In this document: piece by piece, positions 22,093 to 35,200 of the stretch
Numbering within the stretch: position 1 is the first letter of the stretch
How the letters are laid out: each line of letters opens with the position of its first letter
From: Anastrepha obliqua
Taxonomy: Eukaryota; Arthropoda; Insecta; Diptera; Tephritidae
NCBI RefSeq assembly: GCF_027943255.1
Contig: NC_072895.1
Location: 35,190,001-35,254,000, forward strand
Reading direction: 5' to 3'
Length of the DNA stretch: 64,000 bases
Position numbers and translations under genes: made by a program
Notes under the pieces: model-generated
What the model was told of the DNA's origin: nothing
Seen by the model: only the letters and a program-made list of their open reading frames with translations
The model's database searches: none

Positions 22093-25000
22093 TTTGATAG
22101 AACATTTTTGTTCACTTAGGATATTTTTGTTCAGAGTTTTAATGAAAACTGAATTTTGCGGTATTTTCAAAAGTGCTTATTTTGTAAATGCATGTAAATG
22201 TCATAACAAAACAAATTAAAAAATTGTATTCATATTTTTATGTATAAGTACGTACGTGTACTGAGCATTAATAAATACGAAAACAAAGGACATAGTTTAG
22301 ATCAGAAGAAATGTGTTTTTGGCTTTTGGGATTTGATAAAGGTTAAGATTTCAATGTAAAATAAATATTTGGTTTGATTAACGCTCACGCAGTCAGGGCG
22401 TATAAGTAAATACGGGCGACTTCTTTTACAACGTATTAAAACTTATTTCCTTTCCAAATTATGATTTAATTATTAAAACTTTGGTCGAACTTCACAGTTT
22501 GCTGAAACAAGTTTGGCTTTAAACCCGGTATAATTAATTTTTCAGCATTGAAAATAAGTTTGTACAACCAAAATTAGTTAATTAATTCTACAAAGGCACC
22601 CTTAGTTTTTTGTTATCTAGCCAAATTAAAATTTGGTTTTTAACACAGTGCATCTGGAACAAGTAACGCCTATTCCAACTTTCCGTCGTAATATTTGTCC
22701 CACCACCAAACAGGTCGTACATACTGAATCTTCCTGTGCGTAGTAACAGTTAAACCGAGTTCATAAATACTTCGGTACAAAATTAGCCAAATCAGTCGAT
22801 TCCGCGCCGTTCACAGGAAATGAGAGTCTTTAACTTCCCATTGTGGTCTAAATCCTTGTTATATCGCATTTACCCAAGAAGTGAAGCTTCTTAATTATTT
22901 TAAGTGCCGAAACTTTTCCGACTATGTCTATCCTGATCATTTATCTGCGTTGTTCATATGAGTTTTCTTTTGTTTGTATGTTTGGGGGGTAAAAGGCAAA
23001 ACTTTCCTTTACTACCACGATATATTTGAATGGGGGCGGAGAGGGAGGGGGCGTGGCACCACCCACCACGTTCATTAGAAAGAGCAAGGTCACACCAATA
23101 TAACTGTGAAAGTCTCAACCTCCTAGTGTCCCTATGGAACCCCCAGGAGAAGTTTAAAAATTAGGTTTTTTCCGACCGCATTTGCAGTTTGTACTGAAAT
23201 ACAGTTGAAGAGAAGAGTATATACCAGTCGTCAACCCAGCAAGCATTTAAATTAGATTTTATATTTCATAGGACTTATGAAAACGTTGTTTTATCGTAAA
23301 AGTTATGAGTGCCGATGGCGAAAATTTAGGTCAAAAATTGTCCGATTTTGCATTATTTCACTATTTATAAATTTTTTTTTTTTTTGTAAAAATATTTGTT
23401 TTTGTAATATACATGTATATTTGAAATCAAAAAAGCGCCCCTATAAATAATAAAAATAACAATAAAAGAATTGTTCCCTTTTGGTTGACTGGGTTTTTCT
23501 TAGTTCGCTTTGTTCTTCTCTCTCTCATCGTTCGTTTGACAGTTCGCTCCTCAAATTTATTCTGCACGGTATTACAAACGGGCGGAAGAACATTTGTAAT
23601 AATAGAATTTGGACTATTATTTAGTAAAAATAGCTTTAAATCGAATCTTAATGTAATAAAAAATGTTTATAAGTGATTTTGTTACTTTTGTTTGTATTTA
23701 AATGGAATAAGCGTCTGTAATAGGGCATTTTTTCAAGCTTATTCAAAAAAGACGCATTTTTAACGTTAAATATTGCTATTAATTCTTAATTTTAATTTAT
23801 AAAAAGTAATATAAATCAAGAGGCTGATATAGTGACTACATTTGCGTGTTATAATTCGGTCCACGCACTTAGACATTTTAAGCAAATATATCGTGGTAGC
23901 ACAGCAGAATTTACCATATTTCGCAGAGTAAAGTGTTTTTTTTTTTGTTATTAGAAAATGAAGGCCTACCTGTTTACCCTTTAACCACTTTTAGCTAGGA
24001 TGCTAATTCAATTCGTACGTAATTCGTGAATTGCCCTGTTTCTACGGCGCACTCGTTATTCATTTTGCAGCTCTCCTTTTTGTTGTTGCTCTTTACTTTC
24101 CATTAATACTATGATACTTGCCGAGAATATCGGTGATGGGGGGAAAAATCAGGTTAAAATTAAGATTTCGCTTTATTATAAAATATCATAATTAATAAAA
24201 AAAATGGCTGGCTCATCCGAAAATTATTTTAAAAAGGAAGCTGATCAGCGCGCTGGCAATCTGTCTCTCAGAATTATTGAGTTCTACCCAAAAAAAATTT
24301 TAATAAGATATTTTATAAAAAATTTATAAATTGTTTAGTTCATATAAACGTTTCAAAGGACTAACTTTCTTCCACGTTAGCCTTTCAGAGGTTAATGATT
24401 GCTTCACAGTTTTTTATAAGATACAGTTTCTTCAATAGCTGCAACTGCTCCTTATTGAGGTAGAGCAGTTTCTCAGAAAACAATTTGGTCTCCTACACAA
24501 TTCTTGAGGTGTTTAGCAACGTGCCCGACATACTAATATAATTTTTCACAAAATCTTTTTTTTTTGCCTCCTTTATTAAATTTTAACTCTTTCTGGTTAT
24601 TATTTAAGGTTTTTTAATTTGGATTTGGTTTACCCTTTCGTTTTGGTTTAACAGCTTATTTCGATAAATTTGATTTTCGATCATTTTTATTACAACTTGG
24701 TCTATAAATTTCTTCCCTTTGCCGACATCCATTTCATTTCTCCTTAAATTTGTAATAATATTTATCGATAATAAAGAAAACACAGGGTTGTGCGGATAAA
24801 AGTAAATTTCAAATCTAAGATTATTTTGTAATCTCGGATTTCTGTAGAGAAATTTTGTATGGGTAATCTCGCTTTTTTAATCATGAATCGGGAGTTAATC
24901 TCGAAAAAGTGAATAATCTAGTTATATGTGACCCTATTATAAGCGAATTTAGATTTAAATTTGGGCTGCCCGAGGACAAATCTTTAATAGAAATAAAAGC

Positions 25001-25399
25001 CAGAACATTCTGCCGTGACCACGCTTGAGTTGTTTAAGTTTTAAGTGCCGGTTCTTGCTAAATTCTTCACCATGGCTTCCGAACTTTTTAGTACACTTCT
25101 GCAATAACTCTTTTATAAGACACTCCCCACCAAACCATGACCATCTGCTGTCATAAAATGTGTTCATCCGCCAACAAAAATATTTTCAAAGCATTTCAGG
25201 CGTGATATTGCAACAACTTCTTGGATCTTCGCTATCTTATTTGTTTTAACTGTGGAGTTAAAATATTACCAGTCCACCTTCGAATAGCTGTGATGTAGAG
25301 TTCATCATAAATTAACCATGGCATGGGTCTGGGAGACTAGTGTAGCTCTCTAGAAGACTATTCATGGCGACTATTAGGCATATCTAAATTCATGCAAAT
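22093..25399. other. intergenic DNA between the Ig gene and PIP5K
   Basis: No exon was recognised. A short GC-rich block at 23030-23180 (ggggcggagagggagggggc, then caccacccaccacg) stands out in otherwise AT-rich DNA, and may be a repeat not known to me. Homopolymer T runs are frequent. Confidence 0.4.
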
Positions 25400-25740
25400 G
25401 ACGCAAACCCAGTTTCCGCTATAAGATTACTTCAGTAAGGATAGAGATGAGTGTTACTTCGATCTTTAGTTCCTGGGCGATGCTACGACTACTAACATGC
25501 CGGTCAACTTCGATTATTTCTGTGATTTTATCGACATTTTCGGCATAATCGACATTTTCTTTAACATCAAAAATGCCTAAACAGAATCGACGAAACCAAA
25601 ATTGAACGTAATTAACTGTTACAGTATCGGCACCATAAATACCATTCACATCACCATTTCAGTGACCTGGCTTGCAGTTTCACCTTTATCAAAGAAGAAC
25701 TGTAAAATGTACCGAATTTTCTCTTTATTGACTTCCATTG
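25400..25740 (-). mobile_element. mariner N-terminal remnant
   Basis: From 25737 downward the reverse strand reads MEVNKEKIRYILQFFFDKGE, then NGIYGADTVTVNYVQFWFRR, then VDKITEIIEVDRHVSSRSIA. This is the N-terminal HTH region of a mariner transposase. A stop or shift interrupts it near 25645, and the whole catalytic domain is absent. Confidence 0.85.
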
Positions 25741-26280
25741 TTAAAACCCTGTAACTCACAATTGAATGGAACAAACAAAAAACCGCAAAAAACTTATTTA
25801 GTGTGAAATAACGCCTTGACAACTAGCATAAACTTTATTTGTTTAATCGATACTTTACGATATCTACCGAGAAAATAATGGATTTCCTTATCCACAAACT
25901 AATATTTATTTTTATTTTATTAAATAAAAATATAGACCTACGTCACTTTCAAAATATACGGCTTATGTATATAGTTGAAAAGCGAAAATATCAACAATAT
26001 GGCAGCACTTATCAATGTAATTTGTTGGAGGAATTTCGGATGGGTGATTGCATGCGCAACAATCTGGGTATTTTACACTTCCAACCGTTTCCATGGAAGT
26101 TTCTTCTTTCTGCCTAAAAGTATGTAAGTAGACAGTTTTCTTAGTTTCCAACGGACGGTAAATTTGTGCATAGCAAAATCGTTAAATAAAAATTTAGAAT
26201 TTTTAAAGTGATTTTATTTCTAGCGAAGAAATATGTAAAATATAAGTGTTAACGAAGTTTATAATTTTCTCCTATATCAG

Positions 26281-29200
26281 ACTACCAGGCGCAAGTTCAA
26301 GGCGAAACTGAAGGGTTTGGCAGAGTTCACAAGGCCAAGAGATGAAATGAACGTCTCCTCGTACCCATTCAGTTTGTGCCTGGTGAAAATAATACAACCA
26401 ACGACGTCGGTCAAATGGCTTCTGGCGATGCTATCAACTCCATTGACCAGGATCTATCGAGCACATCCAATACTAAAACAGCAGAAAATTCAAATTTTAT
26501 TAAAGATGGTAATTTACTTGCTTGCATTTTTCGACTTTTACATAGTCACCCAAGGGGCGCTTATGAAATAGATTTCCATGCAATATATATGCGAGTGTGT
26601 ATGTTTTAAATACACACGTATGTGTGTATGTGTATATCTGCATCCGTTTATATTTGTGAGTGTCACATTACGTATGATTGCAATAAGTGAACTTGGGAGA
26701 TTTTGTTTTATTATTTATGCTTGAATAACTAATTTCATCGACGAAGATTTAAATGATACGCTAGAAGTTAGGCGCTGAAACTAAAACGTTAAAGGTAAAA
26801 GCCAAACTACTCAGAAAACATTCGAGCTCGTAAACTCGTATTTGACGGAAAAAGTCATACTAGTTCGAGAATGACTAGAATTGTACTAATATGTATTTTG
26901 AAAAAAAAAATCCTATGTAGCGGAACAACAAATTTAAAGATAAGCAAAAATGGAAGTTTTTTAATTTAGAATAATTTTTTAAATGATAATTTATCAGCTC
27001 TTGTTTTTACTGGACAAATTGAATAAAATGTTGTTTTTTAATAATTTCTTGTCATTGTTGGAGTTCCAACGTAGAATACTCATGAATGCATAATATGAAA
27101 AAAAAAGAAATGATTACAAGCTTTAGGAATATGTAACATTTTTGAAATATTTTTCGTAAATATTAAAGTTCTTCATAGGTGCATACATATAATGGACGAG
27201 TATGCGCATATATACATACATATGTAATAAATAAAAATATATATCATATTAGTAGTAAATAGAAACTATATGCTCGATTGTTTGTATTTAGAGTTTTGTT
27301 ATAGTTTTTACGAAAGTTTCTTTATTTCGACAGATCCAAATCTTCAATCATCCAGTTCAGATGTAAGTAAATCCATTTCCCTCAACTTTATTGCATAAAA
27401 TGATTCAAATATTGTCGTCTAGATTAACCAGCACCGCCAATCCCGATATGGCAATAAAGGGGACAAGGAGCGTAAGATTGGTCATCGGCGCGTTGGAGAA
27501 GGCGGTGAGATCACCTATAAAAAAATTCAAACTAGTCAGATAATGGGCTCTATTCAGTTGGGCATTCAGCATACTGTAAGTATTTATTTACAATTTTATT
27601 TAAATTCGGCAGAAACTTTTATTTCAAATACAATAAATTTTGCGTTCGTATTGTGTCACTAAAATTCGAAAAAAATATGTACATAAATTCCAGCTCGTTA
27701 GAACTTAGACTTATACCAGCCATATATAATTTTTACTTTGCAATAGATACTCTATTAAATATGAGTCCTGTGGGGTTCAGTGATGTAAAACTTAAGAAAA
27801 AAGATTTGTTAACCTCTCCTAAACTTTGCCCTTTCGACGAATAAAATGTATATTTGAACTTGTTGCTGTTGCTGTAGCAGCATAAACATTTCCCCATACA
27901 TATACGGGGAACGCTGCTGAAGTGATAGCCCTTGGCCGGATTTAAATCCGTGTCGTTCCGCTTACTCAGAACCGTCTGGCGTGGGAACGGTTTCTTTCAA
28001 CTCTTAGATTTTGGTTCAATAGACGTAAGAACTGGTTACAAAATAGTTTTTGTTGTTGTTGTTGTTTTTGAGGTGGTTGAGCATTTCTGAGCTGAAATGC
28101 TCCTAATTAGTGACCAGCACCGTTTTACTACCACTATCTCGTGTGATGATGATTTTTTTTTTTGTTTTTTTTTCCAAGTCAGATCCATTTAGTGAGGTCC
28201 AAGTATAGCAGCAAATCCTTTATCTCGATGTCTGAGAACTCCTTAATTTGCTGTAGGAAAGGCTTACCGAAAGATCGGAGTCGTTCCCCGGCTAGTCCCG
28301 GACATTCACATAAATAGTGGAAAAGACTTTCCTTCCCCCTTCCGCTTGACAGCTTCTACAGATAGGATTGAAGGGTAGATTGAGTCTAGCTGCATGATCC
28401 CCTACAAAATAGTTTACTACGAGCTTGCTGGGCTTCTCAACACTAGTTAAAATTTCATGAAATTGGCTTCGCATTTTATTTTTCTATTAGGACAGTTTAC
28501 AAATAAATCCAAATAGCCTGACATCAGAGCAAGTGCGTGCACATATATACATATATATTACATATACAATAAGTTAATGTATTGCCATGGAATGCCAGGT
28601 CAAATGCCATGATGCCAGGTCAGGCCCGAAAAAGAATTGCAGGGGGCAGCCGGTTGACAAGTGGTGATCAGCTGAACCACATCCGTTGGAAAATGCGGTG
28701 GGTTAACACAATTGCGACGGGATGGTTCTCAGCTGACATTTTGTGGTTAGAATAAAATTAATTTTGTAGTGAAATCTTTTCGTTTGCTATATTTGTGAAG
28801 CAACTTGTCCAAGCTCATTGTTGCAAAAACAATTTATTTCTAAATTATTGATATTTTGCGGGCGTTCTTGTGCAAATCGAATATTATTATTAATATGCTG
28901 TAAACAAGCAAATTGTCATCAAGTGATCAGAAAAGCAGCCCTGCGTCTTCAACCCGTCGGAGAAAATAGAAATAAATCTAATTATTTGCCGCCGTAAAAA
29001 TAACCGACGGCAATTTTGAGCAATTTTCATGTTACTAAATGTGCTCTAATTTTGACAGTGGGTACCCGTTACCCGCTGTCCGCTGCAATTCTGTTCAAGC
29101 GGTCAGTTGCACTTATTTGTGAAATGCCCCTATCGAAAAAATTAATATTGCAATTCAATCATATCAATCATGTCTACAAAAACACTAACACATTAATTAA

Positions 29201-32200
29201 ATGGGTGTTGCATTTGGTACCCGAATTTACCGCCTGTGTTTATATACTCAGCGACTGAAATTTTGACTTTTCCTCATACTCATTGAACGATGAGTAAGAA
29301 AATTATTTCTAGCTTGCCTTAAGAAAAATTTCTTTATAACTATTACAATGAAAGAAATAATCATTAACCCTTTAGTGCGTGAATTAATAAAGAATTGAAA
29401 AAAAAAATTGTTTCACGGTCGAAAGAGGTTAGGTTAGGTTGACTTAGCTGGCTGAAAGCCATCACATAGACCTATAGGTTCCTAGTGGTACCAGATGGAG
29501 CTTGACCTTTAAGCTTCCTTGTAGTAACTCCTTGTAATAAGCCTGCGCCTTTTGCCAATCTAAGTAACCCCGAGAGACATTCTAACCTCTCATATTGTAG
29601 AGCTCCTAAACATTTCATTCGGGTTCTAGCCAATGCAAGGCAAGAGAATAGAAGATGTTAAAGAGTTTCCCCCCTCTTCTAGTTCATTGCAAAATCTGCA
29701 GCTTTCATTGTTTGCAATTCCCAGCTTATATACGTGTGCCGCTAACAAATTGTGGCCTGTCAGTATACCTACGATAGTTCTGCTTTCATTTCCTTTTCAC
29801 GGTGGAAATATGTAGCTGTATTAAATTATCAATAAGACATTTTAAATGAAAATAATAAAAAGGTTTTATTTTTTTTACGGAACCATATATAAAAACTGGC
29901 AGTAAATTATAGAAAACAGTTGAAAAGCGAAAAAAATTATAGTCCGTCGAGAAAGATGAGTATAGGAAATATGAAAAAAAAATTGTTTTGTCAAAAAGTA
30001 CTTACATTTTACTCTGATGTCGTATTTTAAAAAATAATCACTCGCACTTCAATTTTGATTTTTACCCACTTGCACAAAAGTGAGGTTATTTCGAAATGCC
30101 AGAAAATCATGGACAATTTTTTTTACGTTTTATTATTGCTAAGTATATATTTGATGGATTAAAATAGTTTGAATTATTTTCTAATAATTAATTTGGAAAT
30201 AAAATTGAATCACAATTTTTTTTCACCATAGCGGATGGGCACACCTGGTGATCTATCATCCTTGTAAAAGAACGAGCAAGACCCGAAGCAATTATCATTT
30301 TGCGTGAATTTCCTGAAAAAAATTACGCTTTCATGACCCAAGAGATTCTAAATAAATTAATTGAATTAATCGCTACACTAAAATTTAATACTGATGGCGT
30401 GCATTTAGGCCTTTCACCTCGACAGTAAAATTCCTTGCGTAAGAGCTTAATTTTCAATGTTCCTAATTGAGTACTTCGTTCTTATAATCCATTGTATATT
30501 GAAGTTCTCAGACCTGGCCAGACTTTGTGGTCAATTTCTTTTTAACACTTAGCAGTAAGTTTTTAAATTGGCCCATTTTGCTTTGCATCCCTCTTCAGCG
30601 TGCTCTGGAAACTTGTCTGCCATGCTTTTTCTCTTAAGGCGGTCTTTATACTCTGGGCATGAGTATTCCCAAATGCACGTTGGGCTTCAATTAAATCGTG
30701 CGTAGACTCATTTGCCCAGTGAAAAGCAATATGTAGGTTCTTTCTTTTTTTTGAGGAGGGTGCTGAAACACTTGACGAGCTCAAGATTTTCTATAGCTGC
30801 CAAAACTTCATTGTCTGAATCCATTTTTATATAAAAACATTTTTTTTAATATAATAACAATTTCTAAACTTCAATTAACGTTTTCTAAAATGCAATCGAT
30901 TTATTCTAAAATCAATTTATGCTTGACTCCGATTGACCCTTTATAAAATCCAACTAAAATGTGCAGAAAACCGTTTGGAAAATGTTTTTTATTTTATTTT
31001 AATAATCAACGAAACGAATTTTTTCTTCTTAAGCACATAACGGTCAAACTATTTATATAAAAAGCAAAAATGTTTTTTATTTTTTACTTATATATTTTTT
31101 TTTTCAGGTCGGAAGCCTGGCATCTAAACCAAAACGTGATCTTTTAATGATGGATTTTTTCGAGATCGAAAGTATAACTTTCCCCCCTGAAGGATCTAGC
31201 CTTACGCCAGCCCACCACTACAGTGAATTCAGATATAAAATTTATGCGCCTATTGCATTCCGATATTTTAGGGACTTGTTTGGCATACAACCGGATGACT
31301 TTATGGTGAGTAACTTTAATTTGAACAAATACGTTACAGAGCCTCATATGTATGCATGTGTATGTAGGTATAGTATGTGTAAATGCACAATTTGCTCAAA
31401 ACCTCTACTAACTATAGATGTTATTATAAAAAGCTGTAGCGTCGAATAATTTTATCGTTTATTTGTAGAAAAATTTTAATAAATTCGTTTTTCAAATATA
31501 GATGTCCATGTGCTCAGCACCCTTGCGAGAGTTATCCAATCCGGGAGCATCTGGTTCTATTTTTTATTTAACAGCTGATGATGAATTCATTGTAAAAACT
31601 GTCCAACACAAAGAGGGAGAGTTTTTACAAAAGCTTTTGCCAGGGTAAGTTTCTAAATATATTTCGGTTTCTTCATCAAATATCATCACATATGCGCATA
31701 TACATATGTAAGCATATGTATATAGATACTCGCTCTGCATAAATGTGTGTATATATGTGCAAACAGAATTACCAGTTGCTTCCATGTTACAGCTACTATA
31801 TGAACTTGAATCAAAATCCGCGAACGTTGTTGCCAAAATTTTTTGGTCTTTACTGCCTACAGACGAGCACTAGTAAAAATATTCGATTGGTGGTTATGAA
31901 TAATTTATTGCCTTCATCCGTTAAAATGCATTTGAAATATGATCTCAAGGGCTCTACATTTAAACGAAAAGCTTCAAAAGGCGAACGTTCTAAAAAATCG
32001 CCAACCTACAAAGATCTCGACTTTATGGAACAGCATCCGAACGGCATTTTTTTAGAAGCTGAAACGTATAGCGCACTAATTAAAACAATTCAGCGCGACT
32101 GCACGGTGCTGGAATCATTTAAGATAATGGATTATTCGCTGCTACTCGGTGTCCATAACTTAGATCAGGCGAGTAAAGAGAAGAAAATCGAACGCAAAAA

Positions 32201-35200
32201 ATCAAAAATTCCCTTGGACGGAGATTCCGATGTTGAAGACATACAAGACGGTGATGGCGGAGCGGCGGGAGAACGAGATTCCTCAGCGGGCGTAAATCGT
32301 AATCGGTAAGTCTTGAGTGCTACAAAAACAAGTGCCATAGACTACTGCTCTAACGAAGGTAGAAATATATATGTGAATGTTATCATAAATGACTTTATTA
32401 TGCGAAGCAGTTTTTATATATACTTGTGTATGTATTTCTGAAGTCTAAACCTATATACACTCGTGGCCACGCAAACCTTACCACCTGAAAATTAAGCCTT
32501 CTACAAACTAGAAAATAATGCTTCATAAATGAAGATTTTTTTTTAACAAAAAATTATTAATTTTCAACTATGAAGTCAATTTTTCTGTTATATTCACGAG
32601 TTTAAATTTTTTCAACATCTGAGTAACTTTTAGGGTTTGTTTTCGATACAAAAAAATGATAAATATTTTAGTAAATACTCTAATATGCAGTTGAACCGCT
32701 TTTGGTAGCAATAACTGTTTGCACCTGGAGAGGTATTGAAGCAAAGAGGTTTTCAAGAAATTCGTTTGGAATTTCCTGTTCCCATACCTTGTTAAACACT
32801 TTTCTCAGTTCTGCCGGAAAGAGTTTAGTCTTTGTTGAGCCAATTTCTTCTTCATCGTGTGTCATAGATGCTCAATTGAGTTTAAGTCGGGTTAATTTCT
32901 TGCCCACGCTATATGCGATAGTTTGAAATCTGCAAACATTTTCTGCACCTGTAAGAAACTTAATGGCGACAGATGACACTTTTCTTAACTATAAACATGG
33001 AAATATATCGTTGATTCAGAACCGTCTAAAAACTTACCCATTACGTCCGATGATATGGTGCGGAGTCGTCCTGAAAGATGACCTCATAAGTATGCCCACA
33101 TTGTCGTTCTACGACGGAGACGATGCAATTGGGTAGAACTTGACCATACTTTTGGGCGTTCATTATTCCATCAACAAAGAGTAACCCATCAACAAGAGGA
33201 CCGTGAAATCGACCACATTACAGTTTTGCACTGCTCTAAAACAAGTTACGGTGCGATTTTGCCCATTCCCACCGAGAAGACTCATTTTTTTAGGAAAAAG
33301 TTGTTTTTGCGCGAATTTCCTTGTACTAAAACCATACTCCTGCGCACAGTTCTTGAACGTATTGTTCCTCCAGGTCTTTTTCAATTTATACAGAATTCTT
33401 AAGCCAATCCTTTAAGCGAATCATACGATATTTGCAACATATTCTGCGTGAACATATAAATTACATATACACGAATACACCTTCAATAATATTAAAAAAA
33501 TTGTGGCAGGCTTATTCAGTGCCTCACGGTCTGCCTATCACCTGGAGTAAAAAATAAATTTGTTTATCGGGATCCCGTTAAAACGTAGTGTAGCAACGCA
33601 ACTCCACTTAATATTACACTTATTCACATATCCTCCCCTGCAGTACAGCATTGTCCTAGTAACAACCTATCCCTAGTGCTACATATTTTTTTGGAGGAAA
33701 ACTATTATAAGCTATTTCTGACTTTGTGTATTTATTTTCAAATGGCTTTTTATGGTCAATAAATAATAAAAATAAACTTACATTTTACAGGTCAGCAAAT
33801 CGACAACGTTTAGTGGCACACTCCACAGCTATGGAAAGCATTCAAGCAGAGAGCGAACCAATTGATGACGAAGACGATGTTCCGTGAGTAGAACATTTGA
33901 GTTTTTTTTTCTTTTTTGACTGTATTAATAATTTCTTGTATGTATATAAAAATATGTCAACCACAGGCCCGGTGGAATTCCTGCCAGAAGTGAAAAAGGC
34001 GAGCGACTACTTCTGTACATCGGTATTATTGATATTTTACAGTCTTACAGATTAAAAAAGAAGCTTGAGCATACTTTCAAGAGTATCATCCACGATGGGG
34101 TAAGTTACAATATAACCTCGACCAGCCTAAGTCAAACTTCGATTTCCTTCCAGTGGAAATTACTTGGTATTGTTTAAGCTAGTGATACTTATTATTTCTC
34201 GCACCTGTAAATACGCAACTACCAAAAGCAACTTGCGCCATTTGCTGATTACTTTATTCGCCTATCACATGTCAACAATCTCAATCGGCTGATTTTATAC
34301 TGCAATCGTGCTATTTAATCACAATAGAAAGAGTTTTCATGAGTTCGCATGTCTTACGACCATGCGGAGTGGTAATCCGTCGATAACCTGTAGCGTCCTT
34401 AGGATTATCACTGGCCTTAATCAGGCTATTCCCCGATAACATGGAGTCCAGCCGAGCTATTAAGGCAAAATAAAAAGTTCGCAAGTATGGGTAATCAACT
34501 CCAAAACCTCTCCTTTCTCCTTTATGCACTCAGACCCCACACTCTCTATAATATACATATGTACAGTCTGTGTCAGAAGAAAAGAACCGGTTTTTTTCTT
34601 GTAACTTCAAGATATGTTTCGTTCTGCTTTTTGCTGCGTAATAGTTGCACTCAAGGGCTACAACGCAAGAGCTAACTCAGGTTAGTGTCGTTCAAAACTT
34701 TCCCGTAAACGCCACCAAACAAAAGTGAGTGAAAAGTTCGCGAAGCGTTTTGAGGCGGTATTTTTATGCACGCATTCGAAAGGGCCGAAATTATCTTACA
34801 CCGCGGCTGCAAAAGTGATTAAAAAATCAAAAATGTTTGTTGTGATGTGGAATTAGCGGTATAAAGTGTACAAAAGTGTTGATGACTTTTCCGAACACGG
34901 TTTGAAGTGAGTGACGACAAAAAAGCAGGATAAAATGATGGTCCAACATTTTAGCGGGACCCTTCTTTGTGACTACGCCAAGCACGATCAGTTCTTACTA
35001 AAAAGGGAATAGATGTGAGTATTAAGACCATCAAACGTCGACTGAAGGAGTCAAACATATCAAAACCACTGCTCTCAGAAAAATACATTGAGAAACAACA
35101 AAACAAGAATATAGCGTCACAATATTGGACTGGCCTTCCCAGTCCCCAGACCCCTTGCCGGAAGATCAGTCCATGATTTAAAACAACTCGTGCGTCAAAT

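Noticed and set aside
24955..25167. 70-residue reverse open frame between Ig gene and PIP5K
   Set aside because: No splice signals or recognisable domain; length is within chance expectation.
31743..31792. Upstream part of the open frame before PIP5K exon 31793 ([11 protein letters not shown])
   Set aside because: It lies before a clear splice acceptor at 31791-31792 and interrupts the conserved LLPG/YYMN junction.
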